Below, one piece after another: positions 1 through 6,788 of a stretch of DNA of 14,458 bases. The stretch is taken from assembly GCA_964632005.1 (NCBI GenBank), contig CAZWAP010000055.1, forward strand, positions 1-14,458, given 5' to 3'. How positions within the stretch are numbered: the stretch's first letter is position 1; each line of letters starts with the position of its first letter. The position numbers were made by a program, and so were the translations under genes. The notes under the pieces were generated by a model. That model searched no databases and was not told where the DNA came from. It worked only from the letters and a program-made list of their open reading frames with translations. Source of the stretch: CAZWAP01 sp964632005. Its GTDB lineage: Bacteria > Planctomycetota > Phycisphaerae > Sedimentisphaerales > Anaerobacaceae.

Positions 1-58
1 TAGGACTGATTGTCGGGCGCCCATCCAGCTGCAAGTTGTTAACTCGCGAGCCTGTTGA

Positions 59-87
59 TTGACGCGGACGACCGCGGATGTTAGAAT
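59..87 (+). promoter_or_regulatory. sigma70-type promoter of the MBL/beta-CASP nuclease gene
   Basis: A TTGACG -35 box (59-64) and a TAGAAT -10 box (82-87) are separated by 17 bases, and a TG at 79-80 makes an extended -10. Transcription would start near 94, giving a leader of about 32 bases before the ATG at 126. Called by eye from the consensus. Confidence 0.6.
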
Positions 88-125
88 GGTCGTTTTACGC
101 GTAACTTCCGGCATCGAGGTTGTTT

Positions 126-1532
126 ATGCAGTTGAAATTGCATTTTCTCGGGGCTGCCCAGAACGTTACCGGCTCCCGGCACCTCCTGGAGGCCGACGGT
201 ACGAGGCTGCTTGTTGATTGCGGACTCTATCAGGAACGCGAGTTCAAGAGCAGGAACTGGGAGCCTTTTATCGTTGCCCCGGAGAGCATAGAAGCCGTCT
301 TCCTGACGCACGCGCACCTTGACCATTGCGGTCTGCTGCCGAAGCTGGTCCGCGAGGGTTTCAAGGGCAGGATATACTGCACGGCTGCTACAGCGGAGAT
401 TGCAAAGATCATACTGCTGGACTCGGCCAAGCTTCAGGAGGAGGATGCGGAGTTCAAGCGAAAGCGTCACGAGCGTGAGGGCCGCAAGGGCCCTTATCCA
501 GAAATTCCCCTGTACACCACCGCCGATGCCGAGGCGGTGGTGCCGCACTTCCAGCCGGTTGAATATGAACAGCCGACAACAATCGGCGACGGACTCGAGG
601 CGAGGCTCTGCGAGGCCGGCCACGTTCTCGGTTCGGCGGTGATAAAAGTAAAGGCAAAGGCCGATGGCGCCCAGAGAACCCTGCTGTTCTCGGGAGACAT
701 CGGCAGGCCTGACAGGCCCATCGTCCGCGATGCCGCCCCGATTGATCACGCCGACTATGTCCTTATCGAATCAACTTACGGCGACAGGATTCACACCGGC
801 CGGGAAGATACCAAGCAGCAAATCGCGGAAGTCATCAATGAGACCCGCAAGGCCGGCGGCAATATCATCATCCCGAGCTTCGCGCTCGAGCGTGCGCAGG
901 ACGTGCTCTATTACATCAACGAACTGCTGCGCGAGGGGGCGATACCGCACCTGATGGTCTTTCTGGACAGCCCCATGGCCGCGAGTATCACCAGAGTTTT
1001 CAAGCGGCACGCCGAGCTCTACGACAGGGAGATGGCGGAATTTGTTGGCAACCGCGAGTCTCCCTTTGATTTTCCCGGCCTGAAGATCACCGAGACCACG
1101 AGGGAATCAAAGGCCATCAATCATATCCGGGGCACCGTAATCGTGATTGCGGGTTCCGGGATGTGTACGGGCGGAAGGATCAAGCACCACCTTGTCAACA
1201 ATATCACGCGGCCGGAGAACACCATAATGTTTGTCGGCTACCAAGCGGTCGGGACACTCGGGCGCAGGATTGTTGACGGCGACAAGGAGGTCCGCATACT
1301 CGGCCAGGACTACCCCGTCAGGGCCAGGGTCGTCCAGATTCGGGGGTTCTCGGCCCATGCCGACAAGGAGGAGCTTCTGCAGTGGCTCACGCGACTGAAG
1401 TCTTCTCCGCGGCGGGTTTTTGTCGTCCATGGCGAGGCTGAGAGCGCCCGGCACTTCGCAGAGCACGTGGTGGCAAATACCGGATGGGATGTCGCGGTCC
1501 CTGCGTACCGCGACCAGGTGACGCTCGATTAA
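126..1532 (+). CDS. Metallo-beta-lactamase/beta-CASP RNA nuclease (YSH1/CPSF73-like)
   Basis: A 468-residue protein of the MBL-fold plus beta-CASP family (COG1236 type), zinc-dependent nucleases that process or degrade RNA in the cytoplasm. The metal-binding HAHLDH motif lies at residues 62-67. Further family signatures follow in order: GHVLGS, FSGDIG (metal Asp), ESTYGDR, the beta-CASP segment IPSFALERAQ, GSGMCTGGR, GFSAHAD and the C-terminal VVHGE. The complete motif set and normal length argue for an active enzyme. I chose ATG 126 because GAGG at 116-119 sits six bases upstream; a TTG two codons earlier is also in frame but would put that GAGG right beside the start. The gene is monocistronic and convergent with tatC. 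Family assignment is firm; the RNA substrate, and whether it acts as endo- or exonuclease, cannot be read from the sequence. Confidence 0.93.
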   Translation: MQLKLHFLGAAQNVTGSRHLLEADGTRLLVDCGLYQEREFKSRNWEPFIVAPESIEAVFLTHAHLDHCGLLPKLVREGFKGRIYCTAATAEIAKIILLDSAKLQEEDAEFKRKRHEREGRKGPYPEIPLYTTADAEAVVPHFQPVEYEQPTTIGDGLEARLCEAGHVLGSAVIKVKAKADGAQRTLLFSGDIGRPDRPIVRDAAPIDHADYVLIESTYGDRIHTGREDTKQQIAEVINETRKAGGNIIIPSFALERAQDVLYYINELLREGAIPHLMVFLDSPMAASITRVFKRHAELYDREMAEFVGNRESPFDFPGLKITETTRESKAINHIRGTVIVIAGSGMCTGGRIKHHLVNNITRPENTIMFVGYQAVGTLGRRIVDGDKEVRILGQDYPVRARVVQIRGFSAHADKEELLQWLTRLKSSPRRVFVVHGEAESARHFAEHVVANTGWDVAVPAYRDQVTLD

Positions 1533-1542
1533 CATACGGCTC

Positions 1543-1574
1543 CTGACGACCGAAGGCAGGGTGCGGTTAGTCAG
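1543..1574. terminator. Possible weak hairpin in the convergent gap
   Basis: CTGAC (1543-1547) pairs with GTCAG (1570-1574), and ACC (1549-1551) with GGT (1565-1567) inside it. The hairpin starts 11 bases after the nuclease stop codon, but no T-run follows on either strand. It may be a weak or factor-assisted terminator. Confidence 0.25.
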
Positions 1575-1626
1575 CAGGAGACCGCCTCGGCCCGCACGGA
1601 ATCCGCTCACCGAAATCCCAAAGGGT

Positions 1627-1644
1627 GCGCCGGGGGCCGGACGC
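1627..1644 (-). terminator. Possible terminator after tatC
   Basis: Read on the - strand, a GC-rich hairpin of seven pairs with one bulged T (GCG + CCGG arms, CCC loop) lies about 18 bases past the tatC stop. The sequence after it is only modestly T-rich (ACCCTTTGGGATTTC), so intrinsic termination would be weak. Confidence 0.3.
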
Positions 1645-1662
1645 TGCGCTGCCACAAACAGG

Positions 1663-2460
1663 TCAGTAGACATCCGGTTCGCTTGGCGGGCCTTCTTCTT
1701 TTTTCTTGTTCTTCTTCCTCTTGCGGTAGGCCGACAGATAGCTGAGTACTATTCCCAGTTCAAATAGCGCGTAGAGTGGGATAGCCAGCGTGATCTGGGA
1801 GATCACATCCGGAGGGGTTGCCACGGCGGCGACCACGAAGACGCCCAAAAGAACGTACTTGCGGACCCGCTTCAGCGCGTCTATGGAGACCAGACCCGTC
1901 TTGGTTAATATAAGGATTGCTATCGGCGTCTGGAAGCCGATCCCGAAGACCAGCATAAGTATCGCTATGAACGAGACGTACTTCTGCAGCGTCCAGGAGG
2001 TCTCGACGTTTATGAATTCCCCGAACTTCAGAAAGAAAGACAGTGAAATCGGCGCGACGACGAACAAGAAGAACAACGCTCCTGTTACGAATAATGTTAC
2101 CGAGAAGGGCACGGCCTTATAGACGTAACGGCGCTCGTGCTCGTAGAGACCGGCCGCCACGAACATCCACAACTGGTAGAACACCCAGGGCGAGGAAAGT
2201 ATCAGGCCGGAGATCATCGATACTTTCATATACGCGATGAACGAATCCGCCACGCCGATGACGATGAGTTTGCGGTCGGTGAGGCTGTAGTAAGGGCGCT
2301 GTATAAATGCCAGGATCCGGGGCCCGAAGATAAGGCAGATTATCGTTCCTACCGCCAGCCCGAGTATTGCCAGGATCAGCCTTGCGCGCAGCTCCTCCAG
2401 GTGGTCGCCCAGGGACATAGTGGTCTCGGAAGGATGTGGTATCTTTTTTCTGATGGCCAT
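1663..2460 (-). CDS. tatC: Sec-independent protein translocase subunit TatC
   Basis: TatC is the polytopic membrane receptor of the twin-arginine translocase; it recognises the RR signal and recruits TatA. The 265-residue product has the N-terminal HLEELRARL motif (20-28), the first-loop signature LYEHERR (105-111) whose E109 matches the signal-binding Glu of E. coli TatC (E103), TPPD (215-218) with the conserved Asp, and about six hydrophobic segments. Q177 in FGIGFQTP stands where E. coli has E170. The C-terminus is a Lys/Arg-rich cytoplasmic tail (about 246-254). The gene follows tatA with a 42-base gap, so the two are probably co-transcribed. No strong ribosome-binding site precedes ATG 2460; an internal Met at residue 15 just before HLEELR is a possible alternative start. 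Confidence 0.95.
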   Translation of the reverse strand: MAIRKKIPHPSETTMSLGDHLEELRARLILAILGLAVGTIICLIFGPRILAFIQRPYYSLTDRKLIVIGVADSFIAYMKVSMISGLILSSPWVFYQLWMFVAAGLYEHERRYVYKAVPFSVTLFVTGALFFLFVVAPISLSFFLKFGEFINVETSWTLQKYVSFIAILMLVFGIGFQTPIAILILTKTGLVSIDALKRVRKYVLLGVFVVAAVATPPDVISQITLAIPLYALFELGIVLSYLSAYRKRKKNKKKEEGPPSEPDVY

Positions 2461-2502
2461 TTCGACTTGGAAGGGCCTTGGCCAGGCAAAGACCGCCGGG
2501 GC

Positions 2503-2778
2503 CTACTTCATCGGGTCGACCTCGTCGATGCCGGACGCCTCTTTGGCGTCTTTGACCACCTCGTCTTTGATTTCCTTGACGTCGTTTGCCAGATCGTCGG
2601 TGCTTTCCTTGGCCTCGTTAATGCCTTTTTTGAATTCGGTCAGGCTCCTGCCGACACTCCTGGCGATATCGGGCAGCCGCCTGCCGAATATCAACAGTGC
2701 GACTATGAGGATTACGAGCCACTCCCAGCCGCCGGGAATACCACCCCATCCCAGAATACGTTGCGATACCTCGTTCAT
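2503..2778 (-). CDS. tatA: Twin-arginine translocase subunit TatA/TatE family
   Basis: A 91-residue pore-forming subunit of the Tat system. A short N-terminal segment leads into one membrane helix (about 19-31) that ends in the FG hinge (F31-G32), followed by the amphipathic helix RRLPDIARSVGRSLTEF (33-49) and a charged Lys/Asp/Glu-rich tail. The Phe-Gly hinge and LPDIARSVG pattern are typical of TatA/E/B. Length fits TatA better than the longer TatB, and no separate tatB is visible, so this may be a minimal TatAC system. The start is fixed by AGGAG (2785-2789), six bases from the ATG. It is the first gene of the tatAC unit and is preceded by a long leader. Confidence 0.93.
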   Translation of the reverse strand: MNEVSQRILGWGGIPGGWEWLVILIVALLIFGRRLPDIARSVGRSLTEFKKGINEAKESTDDLANDVKEIKDEVVKDAKEASGIDEVDPMK

Positions 2779-2811
2779 TTCAATCTCCTTTGTTCGGCGT
2801 CGACATCACCA

Positions 2812-2840
2812 CGACAGGACCTTAGTACCGCCACCTGCCG
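2812..2840 (-). repeat. Direct repeat copy A in the tatA leader (29 bp)
   Basis: This copy matches 2935-2963 at 25 of 29 positions without gaps (offset 123 bases). The core on the - strand is CGGCAGGTGGCG followed by AGGTCC. In transcript orientation a hairpin (2839-2868) directly precedes it. Function unknown. Confidence 0.6.
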
Positions 2841-2868
2841 CTGCGTCGGTGAGCCGAGCCCCGCAGCG
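2839..2868 (-). other. Strong hairpin in the tatA 5' leader
   Basis: CGCTGCG (2839-2845) pairs with CGCAGCG (2862-2868), and TCGG (2846-2849) with CCGA (2854-2857) around a four-base loop. This gives 11 pairs with a four-base one-sided bulge. It lies about 60 bases upstream of the tatA start and could affect leader folding or attenuation. No known riboswitch class was recognised. Confidence 0.5.
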
Positions 2869-2934
2869 CGATGCAAGCCCTACACCGCGTCTGTTGGTCT
2901 TTGGTTCCACCTACGAGCCGGCCTGCTCGAAGAT

Positions 2935-2963
2935 CGACGGGACCTCTGTAGCGCCACCTGCCG
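2935..2963 (-). repeat. Direct repeat copy B in the tatA leader (29 bp)
   Basis: Second copy of the element at 2812-2840, 25/29 identical. In transcript orientation it too is preceded by a small hairpin, CAGCC/GGCTG. Together the copies look like a duplicated leader element between the presumed start site and tatA. Confidence 0.6.
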
Positions 2964-2996
2964 ATACCCAGCCAAGCCGGCTGCCAACAACCGTCT

Positions 2997-3002
2997 ATTA
3001 TA
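2997..3002 (-). promoter_or_regulatory. Consensus -10 box, probable tatAC promoter
   Basis: A perfect TATAAT on the - strand. The -35 region at 17-base spacing is poor (TAGTTG), and a TTGAAA sits too close at 14 bases. If used, transcription starts near 2990 and gives a leader of about 210 bases before tatA. Confidence 0.4.
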
Positions 3003-3360
3003 CCGGCAATCCGGTGTTTCAACTATCTTTTCAATGAGCACCTATGCCAATCCCTGGGGTCTTGGCCCCCGATCGTGCAGGTGCTCTGCGACGTTGCTGC
3101 AACCTCAGTATGATGAATTATAGCCGGCCGGTTGTAAACCTGTCAACAACATCTGGCCTTCGCGGCCGAATTTACCTGTGTTGGTTCTCGATTTACGCAG
3201 GCCGGCGGGGCTATCCGGGCAGGCAGACGATTTGCGCAGCGCCGGGGCCAGCTTTGGAACGGGGGCGTTGTCGATCCTACGGCCGTCGGGGGCAGATATC
3301 CGCCAGACAGCCCTTCTGATGCCGACCGTCCTCGGACCCTTGCCAGCGAGATAGCCCAGG
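3003..3360. other. Gene-free stretch upstream of tatA and nagA
   Basis: No convincing gene is visible in this divergent gap. Short open frames on both strands lack recognisable motifs and ribosome-binding sites. It holds minor inverted repeats, such as GTTGT/ACAAC near 3130-3150 and GGCC-TTCGC-GGCC just downstream, and two near-copies of CGATTTRCGCAG about 40 bases apart (near 3190 and 3230). Confidence 0.5.
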
Positions 3361-3389
3361 TTGCAAGGCCGGTGTAAATCGATTATGCT
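3361..3389 (+). promoter_or_regulatory. Candidate nagA promoter
   Basis: TTGCAA (3361-3366) and TATGCT (3384-3389) lie 17 bases apart, four of six consensus matches each. The start site would fall near 3396, about 25 bases before the nagA ATG and just upstream of its ribosome-binding site. No operator or riboswitch was recognised. Confidence 0.4.
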
Positions 3390-3420
3390 GGTACTTCGGA
3401 CCGGCTGGAGGCAAACTCGA

Positions 3421-4578
3421 ATGGCACAAGAGCTACTGATAACCAACTGCAGGCTGTTTGACGCCAGCGAAGGTGAAGAGGTCATCTCGGTGCTCGTGCG
3501 AGATGGTCTTATCGCGGCGATCGGCAGGGCAAGCGATACGTGCACCGGCGGAAACGTTCTCGACGCACAGGGGCGAATACTTGCTCCAGGCTTCATCGAC
3601 ATTCACATCCATGGCGCAGGCGGGGCAGACGTGCTTGATGAGACGCCCGAAGCGTTCGAGACCATATCACAAACCTGCGCCCGCTTCGGGACGACGGCCT
3701 TTGTAGCAACGACGGTATTCAAACCACACCAGGCCAACCGAGCTCTCACGGTCGCTGCCGAACAGGTGGGACGTGATCTCGGCGGCGCCCGGATGCTCGG
3801 CATTCACCTTGAAGGGCCTTTCATCTCGACGCGGAGAAAAGGGGCGATCCTGCCCGAATGTGTGTCGCCGCCATCCCAACAGATTCTCGACGAAATTCTC
3901 GAAGTAACGCGTGGGCACCTGAAGATTATGACGATCGCCCCGGAGCTGCCGGGCGCTGACGAGGTGATCGGCCGGCTGGTCGGCTGCGGGATAGTAGCCT
4001 CTTTCGGGCACTCGGCGGCGACGTATGAGCAGACCCTGGCCGGCTTCGACGCGGGGATTTCGCACGTCACCCACCTGTTCAACGCGATGTCGGCGATCCA
4101 CCACCGCTCACCCGGCCCGCTGACCGCGATATTCGAAAACGAGCAGGTGAGCGCCCAGCTCATCTGCGATGGCGTGCACATTCACCCGGCTCTCGTGAAA
4201 CTCGCGTTCGGTATCCTCGGCGCCGAGAGGGTCGTTGCGATAACCGACGGCATGCAGGCCCTGGGGCTTGGTGACGGCAGGTACATCTATAACGGTCTTG
4301 AGTACAAGTCAAGAGATGGGGTCAACCGATACAGAGACGGCGCGCTCATAGGCACTGCGTTGCCATTGAACCGATTAGTCGAGAGGCTTATAAGGTTCAC
4401 CGGCTGCAGCCTTGAAGCGGCCATCAGGACCGCTACCGAGAACGCTGCCAGGGCCATCGGGGTTGAGCAGAGGAAGGGCTGTATCGCGGAAGGCAAAGAC
4501 GCCGACCTGGTGCTCCTTGAGCCGGATCTTTCGGTCTGGGCGACGATGGTGGGGGGCAAGATCGTCTTTAGAAAATAG
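3421..4578 (+). CDS. nagA: N-acetylglucosamine-6-phosphate deacetylase
   Basis: NagA removes the acetyl group from GlcNAc-6-phosphate to give glucosamine-6-phosphate, in cytosolic amino-sugar catabolism and cell-wall recycling. The 385-residue protein is a full-length amidohydrolase-fold enzyme. The HIH metal motif is at 62-64 (GFIDIHIHGAGG). E131 in HLEGPF, H197 in FGHS and H218 in THLFNAM are the usual metal and substrate ligands. DGVHIHP lies at 250-256, and the catalytic Asp is D276 in ITDGM. The C-terminal NAARAIG and GKDADLVLL segments form the small beta domain. ATG 3421 is chosen because GGAGG (3407-3411) sits nine bases upstream. No nagB, nagK or transporter gene is adjacent, so the source of its substrate is not indicated; a link to the window's sulfatase through polymer breakdown is only inference. 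Confidence 0.95.
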   Translation: MAQELLITNCRLFDASEGEEVISVLVRDGLIAAIGRASDTCTGGNVLDAQGRILAPGFIDIHIHGAGGADVLDETPEAFETISQTCARFGTTAFVATTVFKPHQANRALTVAAEQVGRDLGGARMLGIHLEGPFISTRRKGAILPECVSPPSQQILDEILEVTRGHLKIMTIAPELPGADEVIGRLVGCGIVASFGHSAATYEQTLAGFDAGISHVTHLFNAMSAIHHRSPGPLTAIFENEQVSAQLICDGVHIHPALVKLAFGILGAERVVAITDGMQALGLGDGRYIYNGLEYKSRDGVNRYRDGALIGTALPLNRLVERLIRFTGCSLEAAIRTATENAARAIGVEQRKGCIAEGKDADLVLLEPDLSVWATMVGGKIVFRK

Positions 4579-4702
4579 CCGGTCCGACGGCCGGGATTAT
4601 GGCAAGCGGGCTTTTCCCCCGATGCGGAGAGGTCTTGTGGAACCGTATCAACAACTTGAGGGCCTGGATAATTTCCAGGGGAAAGGTAAGTTGGGTAGGC
4701 CG

Positions 4703-4743
4703 CGCAAATAAAAAGTGGGAGAGCCAGAAGGGATGGCTCTCCC
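4703..4743 (-). terminator. Strong intrinsic terminator, leftward
   Basis: A perfect 10-bp stem (4717-4726 with 4734-4743) and a 7-base loop are followed, on the - strand, by ACTTTTTATTT. On the + strand the run of A residues precedes the stem and no T-run follows, so it is oriented against nagA and ends transcripts arriving from the right. Confidence 0.65.
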
Positions 4744-5067
4744 GATTGCGTATGTGGCTCTTTCCTTTTGACACTTAGCTCTGTATCGCAACGCCCCGAT
4801 TACGCTCTGACCTGTGTGCAGACCTCAAGGATGAGCGTTACAACTTCGAGCTAATATGGCCGGGCTGGTCATTTTGTAGAGCCACGTATTTGCGAGTACT
4901 ACATACCAATCGGCACAGCTTCTATAACTTCTTGAATTTTTCAAAACACTCTGGTAAGTCCTTGCAGTAGCTGGCCTTATTAGGGCGTCAATTTATCGAG
5001 TGACATACGAGCGCTGCGACATAGAATTTTAGAACGAAAGTGCCGTCGGCTTGGCCCCTGCCGGGGG
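4705..5067 (-). ncRNA. Candidate small RNA, about 360 nt, leftward
   Basis: A plausible promoter (5074-5101) and a strong intrinsic terminator (4703-4743) on the same strand bound a stretch with no convincing protein gene. The predicted RNA begins with a CCCC-GGCA-GGGG hairpin (5055-5066) and ends in the terminator stem. Internal pairing is visible, for example ACGCTC/GAGCGT and GTTGCG/CGCAAT (one G-U). I looked for tmRNA, RNase P, 6S and SRP RNA signatures and saw none. Alternatives are the eroded remains of a gene or the long 3' end of the aldolase mRNA. The stretch is locally AT-rich (22 of 60 bases are G or C at 4921-4980). Confidence 0.3.
5000..5027 (+). promoter_or_regulatory. Possible rightward promoter in the gene-free region
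   Basis: GTGACA (5000-5005) and TAGAAT (5022-5027), each five of six consensus matches, are spaced 16 bases apart. No + gene lies within 1.4 kb, and a short CCCC-TGCC-GGGG hairpin followed by GATTTTT (5055-5073) could stop the transcript at once. It may be fortuitous. Confidence 0.25.
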
Positions 5068-5073
5068 ATTTTT

Positions 5074-5101
5074 CCTATAGTTCCCGTTTATACTATGTCA
5101 A
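5074..5101 (-). promoter_or_regulatory. Candidate leftward promoter of the small RNA
   Basis: On the - strand a perfect TTGACA (5096-5101) is followed after 16 bases by TATAGG (5074-5079; TATA plus two mismatches). The start would be near 5067, immediately before a GC hairpin. Confidence 0.35.
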
Positions 5102-5259
5102 CACTAACGCGCGTTGAACATTGCCCAGCTCCGCTGGATTATCGGCGGTTGTCGCGCGTAATCGGTGCGCCGGCCGGGAAACAGGCTGGGGCCTGGCCCC
5201 GCCGGTCTGGGATAATGACGAAATCCGGGTAAGCCGGGAAATTGCCACGGCCGTCTTGT
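5102..5259. other. Gene-free stretch downstream of ltaE
   Basis: Higher in GC than the AT-rich block to its left. It contains short GC hairpins, such as GGGG/CCCC around 5188-5200 and two CCGG arms just past the ltaE stop codon, with weak T-runs. These could act as modest terminators for ltaE. No gene is visible. Confidence 0.4.
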
Positions 5260-6300
5260 TCAAATGCCCTGCATAGAATCCTGCAGTGCTTCTATGGCGG
5301 CATCGATATCGTCAGAAGAAATCCCGTAATGTGTCACCGCCCTTAACCGCCTGGGTCCGATGCCGAGGACTCTGACCCCCCTGTCTTGCAACCGGCCGAC
5401 GAGCTCGCTTGCGGTAAACCCCTCGGCGACGACATCAAAATAAACGATGTCTGTCTGGACCGCGGTGGGGTCTATCGAGAGACCTTCGATCCGGGCGATT
5501 CCCTCGGCCAATCGCCTGGCATTGCGGTGGTCTTCTGCGAGCCTATCGACCATATGCTGCATAGCATAGATGCCCGCCGCGGCGATGATACCCGCCTGGC
5601 GCATTCCGCCGCCGACCACCTTGCGAGTTCTCCTGGCCTCGGCAATAAAGTCTTTTGAGCCGCAGACGACAGACCCGACCGGCGCTGACAGTCCCTTGGA
5701 CAGGCAAAAGCTAAGCGAATCTACGCTGCGCGTGAGTTCTTTTACATCGACGCCGAGGGCGACGGCGGCGTTGAAGATTCGTGCGCCGTCGAGATGGACC
5801 AAGAGGCCGTGTTTTCTGGCCAGCTCGGCCACGGAGTCGGTGTACTCGGGGGTAAGGGCAGCCCCGCCGCAGCGGTTGTGCGTATTCTCCAGGCAGATCA
5901 GCCTGGTACGTGGGAAATGGACGTTGTCGGTACGGATGGCTGCCTGGATATCCTCGATCAGCATAGTACCGTTCGGCTGGTTTGGTATGGTGTGGGGGTG
6001 AATGCCGCCGAGCGCGGAGATCCCGCCGGCCTCATAAAGAAACGTGTGCGACATATCGCCGAGGATGACCTCTTCGCCCCGCCGACAGTGTGTCAGCAGG
6101 CAAACCAGATTGCCCATCGTCCCGCTTACCACGAGCAAAGCTGCCTCTTTGCCCATCCGCTCGGCGGCCATCTCTTCAAGACGATTGACGGCAGGGTCTT
6201 CACCGAAGACATCATCGCCCAAGTCCGCCCGGCTAATGGCCTCGCGCATCTGCGTGTTGGGAAGGGTAACCGTGTCACTGCGAAGGTCGATCACTCTCAT
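5260..6300 (-). CDS. ltaE: Low-specificity L-threonine aldolase
   Basis: A PLP-dependent fold-type I enzyme that cleaves L-threonine or L-allo-threonine to glycine and acetaldehyde in the cytosol. The 346-residue product begins with the family's MRVIDLRSDTVTLP. It has VFGEDPAVNRLE (31-42), SHTFLYEAGG (84-93) with the conserved His85, ENTHNRCGG (138-146), HLDGAR (169-174) with PLP-binding D171 and substrate R174, and the Schiff-base lysine K202 in LSKGLSAPVGS. The open frame runs further upstream to 6423, but ATG 6300 is chosen because AAGGAG (6308-6313) lies seven bases before it and homology starts there. The gene stands alone on the - strand, divergent from the small membrane-protein gene at 6459. 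Length and motifs are normal, so it is probably active. Confidence 0.95.
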   Translation of the reverse strand: MRVIDLRSDTVTLPNTQMREAISRADLGDDVFGEDPAVNRLEEMAAERMGKEAALLVVSGTMGNLVCLLTHCRRGEEVILGDMSHTFLYEAGGISALGGIHPHTIPNQPNGTMLIEDIQAAIRTDNVHFPRTRLICLENTHNRCGGAALTPEYTDSVAELARKHGLLVHLDGARIFNAAVALGVDVKELTRSVDSLSFCLSKGLSAPVGSVVCGSKDFIAEARRTRKVVGGGMRQAGIIAAAGIYAMQHMVDRLAEDHRNARRLAEGIARIEGLSIDPTAVQTDIVYFDVVAEGFTASELVGRLQDRGVRVLGIGPRRLRAVTHYGISSDDIDAAIEALQDSMQGI

Positions 6301-6346
6301 CGGCCAGCTCCTTACAAACTCGTCGGGAACAGCGTTCTCAAGCGGC

Positions 6347-6375
6347 ACGATAATCGATATCGGCCGATCAGTCAA
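6347..6375 (-). promoter_or_regulatory. Candidate ltaE promoter
   Basis: On the - strand TTGACT (6370-6375) and TATCGT (6347-6352) are 17 bases apart. Transcription would start near 6340, giving a leader of about 40 bases before the ATG at 6300. Confidence 0.45.
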
Positions 6376-6398
6376 CGCAGCAGGCAGCCGGCTCGTTT

Positions 6399-6420
6399 TT
6401 CCATTCCATTTTCCATTTCC
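6399..6420. repeat. Short TTCCATT-type simple repeat
   Basis: Four imperfect CCATT units in a pyrimidine-rich 22-base tract within the divergent ltaE / small-membrane-protein gap. It resembles a decayed microsatellite; no function is evident. Confidence 0.45.
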
Positions 6421-6458
6421 CAAGCTGCTTCGCCGGCGTTATCATTTTCTCAAGAGCT

Positions 6459-6689
6459 ATGGACACAGTTTTTTACATCTTAGCCGGTCCATTGTTTTTG
6501 ATATCTGTCGTCGGTTACGCGGTCATCAGGCTTCGTTTGAGGCCGAGGTTCGACCGCGACCTCGACGACTATTACCACGAGTTCGAGGAGCAGCACCCGG
6601 AGTACGGCAGATACCTCAAGTGGTCGAGGACGGCCTTGGCCGGAGTGGTTCTCGCAATGTTGCTGCTTTTTCTGGCGATGGTGTTTTGA
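6459..6689 (+). CDS. Small two-helix membrane protein, unknown function
   Basis: A 76-residue protein I do not recognise by family. Hydrophobic segments at about 4-23 and 58-76 flank a charged middle (R/D/E/Y-rich, with PRFDRDLDDYYHEFEEQHPEY at its core), suggesting a hairpin topology with a soluble loop. The second helix runs to the last residue. A weak AGAG (6453-6456) precedes the ATG, and a TTCCCA/TATCAT pair at 17-base spacing ends only 13 bases upstream of the ATG, so the leader would be very short. It is divergent from ltaE and leads a run of co-directional genes. The coding-like composition and membrane pattern support a real gene. Confidence 0.7.
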   Translation: MDTVFYILAGPLFLISVVGYAVIRLRLRPRFDRDLDDYYHEFEEQHPEYGRYLKWSRTALAGVVLAMLLLFLAMVF

Positions 6690-6715
6690 AGGGAAGGGAT
6701 GGCCCGCACTGTTTG

Positions 6716-6735
6716 AAGGCCGAGTGTACGGCCTT
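6716..6735 (+). terminator. Perfect 7-bp inverted repeat between small genes
   Basis: AAGGCCG (6716-6722) and CGGCCTT (6729-6735) surround a six-base loop, 27 bases past the preceding stop. Only two T residues end the stem and no T-run follows, so it may be a weak terminator, a processing site or a dyad operator upstream of the next gene. Confidence 0.35.
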
Positions 6736-6788
6736 GTAACATCGTACTGAACGGAGGATACGCCGAGCAACTATCAGGAGTCCTTATT

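Noticed and set aside
1..58. Possible end of an upstream gene at the left edge
   Set aside because: Too short, with no motif or convincing reading frame.
2822..3022. 66-codon open frame on the - strand in the tatA leader
   Set aside because: Its internal similarity comes from the 123-base-spaced direct repeat (a multiple of three). It has no ribosome-binding site or recognisable domain.
2137..3123. 328-codon open frame on the + strand
   Set aside because: It runs antisense to tatC, tatA and the tatA leader, without motifs or a ribosome-binding site.
3105..3602. 165-codon open frame on the - strand at the nagA start
   Set aside because: It is antisense to nagA and its promoter, with no family signature.
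4568..4774. 68-codon open frame on the - strand
   Set aside because: It passes through the perfect terminator hairpin and the end of nagA. The sequence is better explained as a terminator.
4705..5067. tmRNA or RNase P RNA on the - strand
   Set aside because: The size fits, and a CCCTAATAAGG stretch recalls a tmRNA tag end, but there is no tRNA-like end, no conserved tmRNA 5' sequence and no RNase P core motif.
6301..6423. 41-residue N-terminal extension of threonine aldolase
   Set aside because: It translates the promoter and a simple TTCCATT repeat. The good ribosome-binding site and homology both indicate the start at 6300.
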